Notes: generated by a model not told the origin, from the sequence alone. Positions 1 through 9,431 are shown, numbered from the stretch's first letter. The stretch: DNA of 64,000 nt from Cryomorphaceae bacterium BACL29 MAG-121220-bin8 (GCA_905181705.1 CAJIYP010000001.1:310001-374000), one strand, 5' to 3'. Program-made: numbers and translations.

Positions 1-372
1 GATATAATATTAATTGGTGTGCCTACTTGGTATGTTGGTGATCTTCAAAGTGATTGGGAAGATTTTTTCCCTGATTTTCAAAAAATTGATTTCAATGGAA
101 TTAAAGTTGCTTTTTTTGGTTTGGGAGATCAATATGGATATCCCGATAATTTTGTTGATGGAATAGGTATTTTAGGTAAAGTAGTCTTAAATAATGGGGG
201 AGAGATATTTGGTTATTGGCCAAACGAAGGTTATGAGTTTAACGACTCATTGGGCTTGGCTCCAAATGGAATGTTTTATGGTTTGGCAATCGACGAGGAT
301 AACCAACAAGAACATACCGAAGAACGGATAGATAAATGGGTGAAACAAATAAAAAATGAACTTGGTTTATAG
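1..372 (+). CDS. fldA: Flavodoxin, C-terminal part (cut by window start)
   Basis: The frame is open from the first base, so the gene begins upstream and only the last 123 codons or so are present. The first residues read DIILIGVPTW, which matches the flavodoxin strand and FMN loop usually seen as IPTWYxGE. Next come the second FMN-binding loop (FGLGDQYGYPDNF) and the long-chain flavodoxin C-terminal region (GLAIDEDNQ). Flavodoxin is a cytoplasmic FMN electron carrier that stands in for ferredoxin, often under iron limitation. The GTG at 19 is internal and is not a real start. No regulation can be judged because the 5' end is missing. Confidence 0.9.
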   Translation, partial: DIILIGVPTWYVGDLQSDWEDFFPDFQKIDFNGIKVAFFGLGDQYGYPDNFVDGIGILGKVVLNNGGEIFGYWPNEGYEFNDSLGLAPNGMFYGLAIDEDNQQEHTEERIDKWVKQIKNELGL

Positions 373-443
373 ACTATATTTTGTATCTATTATATGTTTT
401 TTTTGAACAAACTTATTGTAAATTTGAACTTTAAAATTTAGAA

Positions 444-929
444 ATGAATAAAATATTTTTACTATTGATATTGGTGTCTCTTGCTATTAGTTGTAATAGT
501 TCTGTTCCTGCGAAAAAAGTAGAAACTCCAAATAAAATAACTGTTTCAAAAACAGAAAATGAAGTCCAGATTATTTTAAATTCTAACGATCAAATGCAGT
601 TTGATAAAAAGGTTTTATCTGCTAGTCCTGGTCAGAAAGTTACCTTAACTTTAAATCATACAGGTAGGGGTAATAAGATGATTATGGGTCATAATTTTGT
701 CTTATTAAAAAAGGATGTTGATGTAGATATTTTTGCTAGAAAAGCAGTAGAAGCAAGAAATAATGAATATATTCCTGAGGGAGATGAAATGATAGCTTAT
801 ACTAAATTAATTGGAGGTGGAGAAAGTGTCACAATTACTTTTGATGCGCCAGCCCAAGGAATTTATAATTTTATTTGTAGTTTTCCTGCTCATTATCAAT
901 TAATGAAAGGCCAACTTATTGTTAAATAA
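444..929 (+). CDS. Azurin-family blue copper lipoprotein
   Basis: This 161-residue protein has a lipoprotein signal peptide with the lipidated cysteine at residue 17 (AISC), so it should be membrane-anchored outside the cytoplasm. The rest is an azurin domain. The four type-1 copper ligands are visible: His83 in MGHNF, then Cys145, His150 and Met154 in CSFPAHYQLM, with exactly the Cys+5/+9 spacing of azurin. Azurins pass single electrons between respiratory or oxidative enzymes; the partner cannot be told here. A TAAATTTG box at 419-426 could be the -7 element, but no correctly spaced -33 box is seen. It is convergent with the GH18 gene. Confidence 0.9.
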   Translation: MNKIFLLLILVSLAISCNSSVPAKKVETPNKITVSKTENEVQIILNSNDQMQFDKKVLSASPGQKVTLTLNHTGRGNKMIMGHNFVLLKKDVDVDIFARKAVEARNNEYIPEGDEMIAYTKLIGGGESVTITFDAPAQGIYNFICSFPAHYQLMKGQLIVK

Positions 930-936
930 GGTTTAT

Positions 937-1965
937 TTAATCAATACAAAGATTGGTTGTTTTTACTCCTAATTTTGAATATTCTTTGTGAATAGTTTTT
1001 AGAAGTGAATACTCAGAAAATGAGTCGTATAATCCTGAATCTTGACCTAATTCCCAAATCATTACACCATTGACTTTATTGCTAGCCAATTTCACTTTTG
1101 ATCGAATTGTCGTTCTTCCGTTATAGAATTTTGAACCAACTTTATCTATATCTGCAAAAGAAGTATTGGATAAAACCATGCTTGAAAAGGTAAAGGCAGT
1201 TACATTTGATGAGTTTGTAAAATCATAACCATAAAAAGGAACTCCAAGGGTTAGTTTTTTTCCAGAAATGCCAACAGAATTCATCCAAAAATTTATAGAT
1301 TGTTCTGCATTAGAATATGAACTGTGTTGCCCCGCGTCTGTAGGTTTCCATGGACCTTTAAAATCGTAGGCCATTATATGAATAAAATCAAAGACCTGAA
1401 GAGCATTACTTGTTATATTAGTATATTTTGTTGTTCCTGGAAGAGCAGCTGTTATTATTTTTGAGTGTTTGTCTAACTCGTCGTTTAAATCAATAACAAA
1501 ATCACTATAACCAGAAGTTACATTTTCCCATTCCAAATCAACATCTACCCCGTCCAAATTATTTTTAAGTACGTATTCTACAGTCTTAGAAATAATATTT
1601 GTTCTATTTTCAGAACTTCCCATCAAATTAGACCAGTTTGTCGCTTGTTCAGTTGTTAAAGCTCCTCCGCCAATTGAAATACATATTTTAATATTTGGGT
1701 TGTCTTTTTTTGCTTTACTAACTACGCTAGAAATGTCTGGCATTATAAGATTTCCATTTGAGTCAGGGTTTGCAAAAGCTAAATTTAAATGAGTTATTTT
1801 ACAATATTCTATTTTTTCGTTTAAATCAAATCTCCATGAGGGTAAATAACCGACTACCAATGCGTTTTGTGAAAATAAATTATTGTTTTCCTCGGGTACT
1901 TGTTCGTCTTTGCTACAGGAAATTATTGTAATTAATATTAAGAAAATTAATATTATTTTTTTCAT
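937..1965 (-). CDS. Glycoside hydrolase family 18 lipoprotein (chitinase-like)
   Basis: A 342-residue protein with a lipobox (ISC, Cys17) and one GH18 TIM barrel. The substrate strand ISIGG is near residue 98, and the catalytic motif DGVDVDLE covers residues 138-145, giving Glu145 as the acid/base. MAYDF and the terminal VMIWELGQD are the other standard GH18 strands. Family members hydrolyse chitin or the GlcNAc-beta-1,4-GlcNAc core of glycans (endo-beta-N-acetylglucosaminidases); the sequence alone does not separate the two. No chitin-binding module or T9SS tail is present, so it should sit on the outer membrane by its lipid anchor. It stands alone between azurin and the acyl-CoA dehydrogenase. 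Confidence 0.9.
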   Translation of the reverse strand: MKKIILIFLILITIISCSKDEQVPEENNNLFSQNALVVGYLPSWRFDLNEKIEYCKITHLNLAFANPDSNGNLIMPDISSVVSKAKKDNPNIKICISIGGGALTTEQATNWSNLMGSSENRTNIISKTVEYVLKNNLDGVDVDLEWENVTSGYSDFVIDLNDELDKHSKIITAALPGTTKYTNITSNALQVFDFIHIMAYDFKGPWKPTDAGQHSSYSNAEQSINFWMNSVGISGKKLTLGVPFYGYDFTNSSNVTAFTFSSMVLSNTSFADIDKVGSKFYNGRTTIRSKVKLASNKVNGVMIWELGQDSGLYDSFSEYSLLKTIHKEYSKLGVKTTNLCID

Positions 1966-1983
1966 TAATTATTTTTAATACAA

Positions 1984-3162
1984 CTATTTTAGGAGTTCTT
2001 TACTAATAATCATTTTACGTACTTCAGTCGTACCCGCCCCAATATCCAGTAATTTACTGGCTCTATACAAACGATTGGCTTCACTTTCCCACATATAACC
2101 CATGCCACCATGAATTTGGACTGTTTCATCTAAAATCTTATTCGAGGTACTGGATGCGTACATAACAGAAGCTGCAGTATTCATATGAATTTTTCCTCTT
2201 CCAAATTCTTTTTTATCAGTATTATCGCATTCTGATAATACACTGTATACTAATGCCCTAACAGACTCCACTAAAGTGTACATATCTGCCAGTTTGGACT
2301 GGATCATTTGAAAACTAGATATAGGTTTACCAAATTGTTCTCTAATCTTAGAATATTCAACCGAAATTTCTAAGGCTCTTTCACTGATTCCAAGGCAAAT
2401 TGGTGCAATCATTGCCCGCTCAGAATCAAGACCGTTCATTACTGTAATATGTCCTTTTCCAACTTCTCCCAAAATATTTTTTGAAGGAACTTTAAAGTTT
2501 TCAAAAAATAATTCTGTTGTTTGACTTCCTCTAAAACCCATTTTTTTTAATTTTGAAACAACTTTAAATCCAGGATTTTTAGTTTCAATTAGAAAAGCTG
2601 TTATCCCCTTATTCTTTTTAGTAAAATCTGTCTTTGCATAAACCAAAATTATGTCAGCAATAGATCCATTTGTAATGTATGTTTTACTTCCATTTAGAAT
2701 ATAATAGTCCCCATCTTTTTTAGCTGAAGTTTTCATAGAACCCAAGGAATCTGAACCTGAACCGGGTTCTGTTAATCCCAATGCCCCAATTAGTTCTCCA
2801 GAACAAAGACCAGGGAGGTACTTTTCTCTAATATATTCAGATCCATTTCTGTAAATATTATCTAAGCACAAATTGTCGTGTGCTACCCAACTCAATGCCA
2901 TTGCATGATTCCACCTTCCAAAAGCTTGACAAACTAAGCCTGCTTGCATGTAACCCATACCTGCTCCGCCATATTTTGGATCAACTGTTAACCCTAATAA
3001 TCCTGAATCTGCCATTTTTTTAAAAATTCCTTTTGGCCACCACTCTTCATTATCCATTTTTTCAGCTAAAGGATAAAGTTCTTTTTTTCCGAATTGGTCA
3101 GCGGCATCTAATATGGCTTTTTGCTCTTCATTTAGTCCATATTGATTTGTGTTTGAGCCCAT
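1984..3162 (-). CDS. Acyl-CoA dehydrogenase, isovaleryl-CoA-dehydrogenase-like
   Basis: The 392-residue length is normal for the family. The FAD/substrate signature GALGLTEPGSGSD is at residues 126-138 and the C-terminal helix reads IHGGMGYMWESEANRLYR. Most acyl-CoA dehydrogenases have the catalytic Glu near residue 376, but here that region reads IGAGTTEV. Instead Glu248 in LDSERAMIA lies where isovaleryl-CoA dehydrogenase keeps its base. This supports a branched-chain (leucine) role: oxidation of isovaleryl-CoA with FAD, passing electrons to ETF. The divergent thiolase upstream fits a catabolic pairing, although no leucine carboxylase genes are in view. The start at 3162 is an ATG; the divergent intergenic region of about 200 bp shows only AT-rich sequence. 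Confidence 0.88.
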   Translation of the reverse strand: MGSNTNQYGLNEEQKAILDAADQFGKKELYPLAEKMDNEEWWPKGIFKKMADSGLLGLTVDPKYGGAGMGYMQAGLVCQAFGRWNHAMALSWVAHDNLCLDNIYRNGSEYIREKYLPGLCSGELIGALGLTEPGSGSDSLGSMKTSAKKDGDYYILNGSKTYITNGSIADIILVYAKTDFTKKNKGITAFLIETKNPGFKVVSKLKKMGFRGSQTTELFFENFKVPSKNILGEVGKGHITVMNGLDSERAMIAPICLGISERALEISVEYSKIREQFGKPISSFQMIQSKLADMYTLVESVRALVYSVLSECDNTDKKEFGRGKIHMNTAASVMYASSTSNKILDETVQIHGGMGYMWESEANRLYRASKLLDIGAGTTEVRKMIISKELLK

Positions 3163-3359
3163 GGTTTATATTAAAATAAATCTTTCAATATTATTTAATA
3201 ATACAATAACTTTTTAACGAAAAAGTTTTATAAAATTGAATCCAAAGTTAATGTTTTAAACAATTATATCATAATGAAAAATTTGTTAATGTGATAAGGG
3301 TTCTTTACATTTCACTTATAAAATTTATTTAATTTTTTATAAATAACAAATTAAAAAAA

Positions 3360-4544
3360 ATGGTAAAAAAAGAAGTATTTATTGTTTCTGCTGTTCGTAC
3401 TCCTTTGGGAAGTTTTGGAGGTGTTTTTGCTAATATTTCTGCTACCCAACTTGGGGCTATTGCAATTAAGGGTGCTTTAGAAAAAGCAAAGGTTAATCCT
3501 AAAAATGTGAATGAGGTTTTTATGGGTAATGTTTGTTCAGCTAACCTTGGACAAGCACCTGCAAGACAAGCAGCATTGTCAGCAGGTATTTCTAATACTG
3601 TTCCTTGTACCACTGTCAATAAAGTATGTTCCTCTGGAGCAAAATCTATTATGTTTGGAGCTCAAAGTATTCTTTTGGATCAAGCAGATATAATTGTGGC
3701 TGGAGGAATGGAAAATATGTCTTCAGTTCCATATTATGTTCCAAAAGCCAGGTATGGTTATAAATATGGTAATTCAGAACTAATTGATGGCTTACATAAG
3801 GATGGATTGTTAGATCCTTATAATGAAATATCTATGGGTGTTTTTGCTGATAAAACAGCAAGTAAATATGATATTTCAAGAGAAGAACAAGATGCTTTTG
3901 CTTTAAGATCATATGAAAATTCAGCATTAACAACTAAGAATGGATTTTTTTCTAACGAAATTATTGGCGTATCTGTTCCTCAAAGAAGAGGAGAACCTAT
4001 ATTAATAGTTGAAGATGAGGAATATAAAAGAGTAAAATTTGAAAAAGTTTCTCAGTTGCGCCCCGCATTCTCAAAGAACGGAACAGTTACTGCTGCAAAT
4101 GCATCAACAATAAATGATGGTGCATCTGCATTGATTTTAGCTAGCGCAGAAGCATTGAAAAAATATAATTTAAAACCTGTTGCTAAGATTTTATCTTTTG
4201 CTGATGCTGCACATGAGCCTCAATGGTTTACAACAGCACCAACTATAGCTGCTCCAAAAGCATTAAAATTAGCAAAAATTACAATTTCAGATGTAGACTA
4301 TTTTGAAGTTAATGAGGCTTTTTCAGTTGTCCCTCTAGCCTTTAATAAGATTTTAGATGTGGACATTAATAAGGTTAATGTTCATGGAGGTGCAGTTTCT
4401 TTAGGACATCCACTTGGGGCTTCTGGTGCTAGAATTGTTACCACTTTAATTAATGTACTACAAAATAGAGATGCTAAAGTAGGTTGTGCAGCAATTTGTA
4501 ATGGTGGAGGGGGAGCTAGTTCCATTGTAATTGAGCGAGTTTAA
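3360..4544 (+). CDS. Acetyl-CoA C-acyltransferase (thiolase)
   Basis: A complete 394-residue type II thiolase. The acyl-accepting Cys90 lies in NKVCSSGAK, the active-site His350 in LGHPLGASG, and the second catalytic Cys380 in CNGGGGAS; spacing and length match the bacterial biosynthetic/degradative acetoacetyl-CoA thiolases (AtoB/PhaA). It reversibly condenses two acetyl-CoA molecules or cleaves acetoacetyl-CoA in the cytoplasm. It is transcribed divergently from the acyl-CoA dehydrogenase, which suggests a shared catabolic theme such as leucine or short fatty acid breakdown; that link is inferred from position only. Confidence 0.92.
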   Translation: MVKKEVFIVSAVRTPLGSFGGVFANISATQLGAIAIKGALEKAKVNPKNVNEVFMGNVCSANLGQAPARQAALSAGISNTVPCTTVNKVCSSGAKSIMFGAQSILLDQADIIVAGGMENMSSVPYYVPKARYGYKYGNSELIDGLHKDGLLDPYNEISMGVFADKTASKYDISREEQDAFALRSYENSALTTKNGFFSNEIIGVSVPQRRGEPILIVEDEEYKRVKFEKVSQLRPAFSKNGTVTAANASTINDGASALILASAEALKKYNLKPVAKILSFADAAHEPQWFTTAPTIAAPKALKLAKITISDVDYFEVNEAFSVVPLAFNKILDVDINKVNVHGGAVSLGHPLGASGARIVTTLINVLQNRDAKVGCAAICNGGGGASSIVIERV

Positions 4545-4663
4545 TATTTTGCTTTATTAATGCTTTTTAATAGAATATCATATAACCATAGACAAGTATG
4601 TTAAATGATTTATTAAAACTTATTAATTTATTTTAATAAATAAATTAGTTTAAAATAATAAAC

Positions 4664-6091
4664 ATGAAGAATTTAATAAAAAAATTTTCAATTATTTGTT
4701 TGACTTTATTTATAAATAGTAGCTATTCTCAATCTGACTGGGTAGAACTATTTAATGGTAAAAATCTTGATGGATGGGAAATTAAGCAAGGAAAAGCAAA
4801 TTTTGAAATCCTTCCAAACGGAGTTATACAAGGAACCTCTATTTTAAATTCACCAAGTACTTACTTATGTTCTAAAAGTTATTTTGATGATTTTATTCTT
4901 GAATTTGAAGTTAATGTAAGTACTGGATTAAATTCTGGAGTTCAATTCAGATCTTTAATTAATACTAATAATCCAACAAAATCAGTATATGGATATCAAA
5001 TAGAATTAGAAGCGAATAAATCTGATAGACTTTGGAGTGGAGGTATATATGACCAGTCCAGACGTGATTTCTTTTTGTATCCATTGGCAGATGACCACAA
5101 GGGTAGGGGAATGTTTAAAAATGATAGTTGGAATAAGATTAGGGTTGAAGCAGTTGGAAGTGTTATCAGAACTTGGGTTAATGGAACTCAATGTGCTAAT
5201 TTGATTGATGACGCTACTAAAAAGGGTTTCATTGCGCTTCAAATTCATAGCATTAATAATAAATCTAATAATGGTAAAAAAGTCAAGTGGAGAAACATGA
5301 GAATTTTGACGGAAAATATTGAAAAAAACAGATGGCCTTTGGAAAGTTATGCCCCAGAGATAAATTATATTGATAATTATTTGACTAGAAATCAAATTTC
5401 GTCTGGCTGGAAGTTTTTATGGGACGGAAAAACTTTTCAGGGTTGGAGAGGTGCTTTTTTAGATAAATTCCCAGAAAATGGTTGGAAAATTGAAAATGGT
5501 ATTCTTTCTGTAGAAAGTTCAAGTGGATTAGAATCTAGAAATGGAGGAGATATCATTACTTTAGATAAATATGAAAATTTTGAATTAGAAATTGATTTCA
5601 AAATTACTAAAGGAGCTAACAGCGGGATAAAATATTTTGTAGATACAAGCCTTAATAAAGAAATTAGATCTGCCATTGGACTTGAATACCAAATTTTAGA
5701 TAATAAATCTCATCCTGATGGTTCTCAGCGATTTAAAGTTCTTGAACTTAAAAATGGTAAATGGGTTGACTTTAAAGAGGGTGTTAAAAAAAACCGAGGA
5801 GTTTCAAGTTTATATGATTTAATAGAAGCTGAGCAAGTTCAATGGAAAAGTGTGGTTCCTAATACATGGCATAGAGCAAAAATAATTTCATTCAACGGTC
5901 ATGTGGAACATTGGTTAGATAACGTTAAAGTTTTAGAATATAATAGGTTTTCACAAGTTTTTAAATCTTTAGTTGAATACAGTAAATATTCTATTTGGGA
6001 AAATTTTGGTCAATCTAAATCAGGTCATATTTTACTACAAGATCATGGAGATGAAGTTTTGTTTAAGAATATAAAAATCAAAGAATTTTAA
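4664..6091 (+). CDS. Secreted protein with two DUF1080 (3-keto-disaccharide hydrolase) domains
   Basis: A 475-residue protein with a cleavable signal peptide (about residues 1-23, ending SYSQ) and two DUF1080 domains in tandem. Both open with the family signature: WVELFNGKNLDGWE near residue 26 and WKFLWDGKTFQGWRG near residue 250. DUF1080 is a laminarinase-like beta-sandwich; some members hydrolyse 3-keto-glycosides. Two domains in one chain probably arose by duplication and may split binding and catalysis. The sulfatase gene starts 4 bases after the stop, so the two are almost certainly co-transcribed. Substrate unknown. Confidence 0.85.
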   Translation: MKNLIKKFSIICLTLFINSSYSQSDWVELFNGKNLDGWEIKQGKANFEILPNGVIQGTSILNSPSTYLCSKSYFDDFILEFEVNVSTGLNSGVQFRSLINTNNPTKSVYGYQIELEANKSDRLWSGGIYDQSRRDFFLYPLADDHKGRGMFKNDSWNKIRVEAVGSVIRTWVNGTQCANLIDDATKKGFIALQIHSINNKSNNGKKVKWRNMRILTENIEKNRWPLESYAPEINYIDNYLTRNQISSGWKFLWDGKTFQGWRGAFLDKFPENGWKIENGILSVESSSGLESRNGGDIITLDKYENFELEIDFKITKGANSGIKYFVDTSLNKEIRSAIGLEYQILDNKSHPDGSQRFKVLELKNGKWVDFKEGVKKNRGVSSLYDLIEAEQVQWKSVVPNTWHRAKIISFNGHVEHWLDNVKVLEYNRFSQVFKSLVEYSKYSIWENFGQSKSGHILLQDHGDEVLFKNIKIKEF

Positions 6092-6095
6092 CAAT

Positions 6096-7487
6096 ATGAA
6101 CAAAAGAATGAAATTTTTTATCAAAAGAATTTTAATAATTCCTTTTTTAATTTCTGTAGTTTCTTGTACTAATTCAAAACCAAATATTTTGATAATTTTA
6201 GCCGATGATGCTGGTTATTCTGACTTTGGTTTTATGGGAAGTGATGAAATTAAAACTCCAAACCTTGATAAACTAGCCTTAGATGGAGTATTGTTTAATA
6301 ATGCATACGTTTCTGCCTCAGTTTGTAGTCCCTCTAGAGCTGGCTTGTTAACTGGAATGTACCAACAGAGTTTTGGTCATGAGTGTAATTTGGATAGCGA
6401 TGTAAATAATTCATTTGACCCTAGTCAAATTACAATTGCCGAGGCTTTAAAAACTAAAGGATACAATACGGGACTGATAGGAAAATGGCACCTTGGTGAT
6501 AAGAAACAAAATCATCCTTTAAATAATGGATTTGATTATTTCTGGGGTTTTATTTCAGGTGCCAGAAATTATTTTTATAACCCAAATGAAGAATCTAGAA
6601 ATAGTATTAGAAATGTAGTTGAAAATCATTCGAAGACAAAGTTTGATGGTTATTTAACTGATGTTTTGGGGGAGAAGGCAATTAATTTTATTAATAAAAA
6701 TCATAAAGCAAATTCACCGTTTTTTTTATTTCTATCCTTTAATGCCCCTCATACTCCAATGCATGCTAAGAAGGAAGTGTTGAAAAAATTTAAAGACAAT
6801 CCTAGAAAAATATACGCATCAATGATGTGGTCTATGGATGAAGCAATTGGAAGTGTTGTGGATAAATTAAAAGAAAATAATCAATATGATAATACAATAA
6901 TCTATTTTTTAAGTGATAATGGAGCTGCTATGTCTAATGATGCTTCTCCATTCCCCTTCAAAGGTTGGAAAGGAAATCAGTATGAGGGTGGAATTAAAAC
7001 CCCAATGATAATGACTTGGAAAAATAGAATAGAACCTGAAACTCAATTTGATGGATTTATTTCATCATTAGATATTTTTAAAACAAGTTTAGAAGTTTCA
7101 GGCGTAGATCAAAGTTTATTAATTAATGCTGATGGAAAGAATATTATTAATTCCCTAAATGATAAAAAAGTTTATAGTGAAGATTTATTTTGGAGAAAAG
7201 ATAAAATGGCAACAGTACGCTCAGGAGATTTCAAGCTTATTCGTTTAAATGATACTTCAACTGTTTTGTATAATATAAAAAATAATTTTTACGAAGATTT
7301 AGACTTGAAAATTAAACAACCACTTGTGCATGACTCTTTATTAAAAAAATTATCTAATTGGGAAAAAAAATTAAAAAACCCGAACTGGATTGAAAATAAA
7401 AACTGGAATATTATAACTGAAATGATTTATGAAGATCTTATGAATAATAAAAAAATAAGAGCATTTTCACCAAAGGATTTAAATTAA
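6096..7487 (+). CDS. Family S1 sulfatase (arylsulfatase-type), lipoprotein
   Basis: A 463-residue S1 sulfatase. The formylglycine motif C-x-P-S-R is at residues 77-81 (CSPSR), followed by GLLTG as usual. Metal ligands are visible at Asp37-Asp38 (LADDAGYSD) and Asp274-Asn275 (LSDNGAAM), with active-site residues in GKWHLG (130-135) and APHTPMH. A lipobox (VVSC, about Cys24) suggests surface anchoring. It would remove sulfate esters from a polysaccharide once an anaerobic or aerobic maturase makes formylglycine; no maturase is in the window. It follows the DUF1080 gene by 4 bases. Met5 is an alternative start that leaves a more typical signal peptide. Confidence 0.93.
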   Translation: MNKRMKFFIKRILIIPFLISVVSCTNSKPNILIILADDAGYSDFGFMGSDEIKTPNLDKLALDGVLFNNAYVSASVCSPSRAGLLTGMYQQSFGHECNLDSDVNNSFDPSQITIAEALKTKGYNTGLIGKWHLGDKKQNHPLNNGFDYFWGFISGARNYFYNPNEESRNSIRNVVENHSKTKFDGYLTDVLGEKAINFINKNHKANSPFFLFLSFNAPHTPMHAKKEVLKKFKDNPRKIYASMMWSMDEAIGSVVDKLKENNQYDNTIIYFLSDNGAAMSNDASPFPFKGWKGNQYEGGIKTPMIMTWKNRIEPETQFDGFISSLDIFKTSLEVSGVDQSLLINADGKNIINSLNDKKVYSEDLFWRKDKMATVRSGDFKLIRLNDTSTVLYNIKNNFYEDLDLKIKQPLVHDSLLKKLSNWEKKLKNPNWIENKNWNIITEMIYEDLMNNKKIRAFSPKDLN

Positions 7488-7517
7488 CAAGCTTTTTTAA
7501 GCTCTGTAACACAAACA

Positions 7518-7646
7518 CTAATCATTATTACCTGTTGTAAAGTTCCACCCATAAAGATTGATAAATTCTATATTTTCTTTACTTATGATTTCAATAGGCG
7601 AAAAATATTGTTTTTTTGGAATGATATTCTTAAATAAAAAACCTTG
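7518..7646 (-). pseudogene. C-terminal remnant of a LacI-type regulator
   Basis: The 300-bp gap between the sulfatase and the GH43-like gene is otherwise empty, but its minus strand keeps about 42 sense codons ending in TAG at 7518. They read in part IPKKQYFSPIEIISKEN. The LacI-type regulator at 51952-52993 ends with NPKKANLSPIEIITKEN, so the match covers the register and the last strand of the sugar-binding domain. A TAA just upstream (7647-7649) and no recognisable sequence beyond it show that the rest of the gene is gone. This fits a regulator once linked to the carbohydrate locus. The call rests on one short but specific match. Confidence 0.5.
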
Positions 7647-7787
7647 TTAATCAAATGAATTAAGGGGTTATTAATTGATTAAAAGCGAGAAAAATTCAAC
7701 TATTTTGGTGATGATTTAATTAAAAAAATTGAAATAAAAATTATTGTTCATTTTGATTGCAATAACAATTAAGTTAAATTTAAAAAT

Positions 7788-8876
7788 ATGAAAAAAATCC
7801 TTATACGTTTATTAGTATTGATATGGTTTGGTATACCACTAAATATGTTCTCACAAACAAATTCAGACAATCTGAATTTAGCTGACAAAATTTTAGAAGT
7901 TAATGAAGAAAATATTTTGCGCAATCCCGACTTTCATAACTGGGGCTCATCAATAATTAAAGGCGAAGATGGAAAATATCATCTTTTCTATGCTCAAATG
8001 TCTAAAAAAATTGGCTTTAAATCTTGGCTTACAGATGGTGTAGTTTCTCACGCGGTATCCGATTCTCCTGCAGGACCTTACACTCATAAAAAAACTATTT
8101 TAAAAGGTCGCGGACCAGGCTACTGGGATGCCTATACAGCTCACAATCCACGGATCAAATTCTTTGATGGTAAATACTACTTATATTATATATCAACCAA
8201 TACAGGGGACAGTAAACTTTCCAAAAAAGAGTTCGATCAGGCAAGAAATGGAGTTATAACTAATGAATTCCGAGCCCTTGTACGAATGAATCAGCGAATA
8301 GGAGTTGCTGTTTCCGAAAGTGTAAATGGGCCGTGGAAAAGATTTGACCAACCTATATTAGAACCATCAGGTCCAATTGCTCAAATTACATGTAATCCAG
8401 CTGTTTCACAAAGACCTGATGGAGGATATATCATGATTTTAAGAGGTGACAAACCTAACGTCAAATATGCCAATGGTAAATGGCCAGATCACAATGAACT
8501 GATAAGAAGTCAGGCTATAGCTTTGTCGAATTCACCTCTTGGGCCATGGGAAATTCAACCCAAACCTGCTGTAGGAAATTTAAATTCAGAAGATCCTGCC
8601 ATTTGGTATGATAAAAAAAGAGGTCGTTATTATGGTATTTATCATGCCTTTGGATATATGGCCATGATCACTTCTGTTGATGGAATCAATTGGGAAAAGG
8701 CAAAACATTACAAAGTATTGGATAAAGCTTTAAAAAAAGCTGATGGGACAGAAATATTTGCAAATAGATTAGAGAGACCTTTTATCTACGTTGAGAATGG
8801 TGTTGCAAAAGTGTTAACTGTTGCAGTACTCGAAGAAAATCAAAATTCATACTCTCTTTTTATTCCTTTACAATAA
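7788..8876 (+). CDS. Secreted five-bladed-propeller glycoside hydrolase (GH43/GH117-like)
   Basis: A 362-residue protein with a signal peptide ending near residue 23 (MFSQ). The body shows repeating propeller blades typical of clan GH43/GH117: a first acidic blade NPDFHNWGSSIIKGEDGKYH, then KFFDGKYYLYYIS, RPDGGYIMILRG and DPAIWYDKKRGRYYGIYH. Catalytic Asp/Glu candidates lie in the first of these and in SEDPAIW. The exact family and substrate cannot be set without a search. With the sulfatase and DUF1080 protein upstream it would complete a small set for a sulfated or modified glycan. It has its own 300-bp upstream region, so a separate promoter is likely. It uses somewhat different codons from its neighbours (for example more CGN arginine), a weak hint of transfer. 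Confidence 0.75.
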   Translation: MKKILIRLLVLIWFGIPLNMFSQTNSDNLNLADKILEVNEENILRNPDFHNWGSSIIKGEDGKYHLFYAQMSKKIGFKSWLTDGVVSHAVSDSPAGPYTHKKTILKGRGPGYWDAYTAHNPRIKFFDGKYYLYYISTNTGDSKLSKKEFDQARNGVITNEFRALVRMNQRIGVAVSESVNGPWKRFDQPILEPSGPIAQITCNPAVSQRPDGGYIMILRGDKPNVKYANGKWPDHNELIRSQAIALSNSPLGPWEIQPKPAVGNLNSEDPAIWYDKKRGRYYGIYHAFGYMAMITSVDGINWEKAKHYKVLDKALKKADGTEIFANRLERPFIYVENGVAKVLTVAVLEENQNSYSLFIPLQ

Positions 8877-8911
8877 TAACATGAAAAAAAATTGTTGTAA
8901 AATTACTTATT

Positions 8912-9340
8912 ATGAAAAAACTAATTCTACTATTACTGTTTATTCCAATTGTATTTTCTTGTTCAAAAGATGATTTAGTTGAAATCAAACTTATTAATCA
9001 AATAGTTGGAAAATGGCACTTCAATACTTACACTATAGATAATGTTGATGCAGTCTATGATGAGTGTAAACAAAAAGGATATTTCTTATTTTTAAATGAT
9101 GGAACAGGACAGGAAGTTATATATTTTAACAACTCTACATACGGATGTAAATTAGATTCGACAAAGAATTTGAAGTGGTCTTTTAATGGTACAGAATACG
9201 ATATAAAAACATTTAGTGGAGGCAGCTATGCTGGAGTTTCTTCATTTGGCATTACATATCAATATTTTGGAAAAATTTCAGATGAATTTCTCAAGATTCC
9301 CGTTGGATATAATGAAACAATTAATTTAAAAAAAGAATAA
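8912..9340 (+). CDS. Lipocalin-like lipoprotein
   Basis: A 142-residue protein with a clear lipobox (VFSC, Cys17). The mature part begins with a short linker and IVGKWHFNTY, the entry strand of the lipocalin-like families common in Flavobacteriia, and goes on with alternating beta strands (YFLFLNDGTG, LKWSFNGTEY). Two cysteines (in DECKQK and YGCKLD) could form a disulfide. Function unknown; such proteins are thought to be small beta-barrel binders on the outer membrane. It lies 35 bases after the GH43-like gene and may be read through from it. Confidence 0.7.
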   Translation: MKKLILLLLFIPIVFSCSKDDLVEIKLINQIVGKWHFNTYTIDNVDAVYDECKQKGYFLFLNDGTGQEVIYFNNSTYGCKLDSTKNLKWSFNGTEYDIKTFSGGSYAGVSSFGITYQYFGKISDEFLKIPVGYNETINLKKE

Positions 9341-9431
9341 ATTCCGCTAAAACATCCATTCTAACTAAACTATAGGCGTATCTTCTTCTTTTATTCTTTA
9401 TTTGGTATATTAAAATCTACATATAATTCTA

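Noticed and set aside
3163-3359. Possible small gene in the divergent gap before the thiolase
   Set aside because: Only AT-rich sequence with frequent stops was seen in all frames; it most likely holds two promoters.
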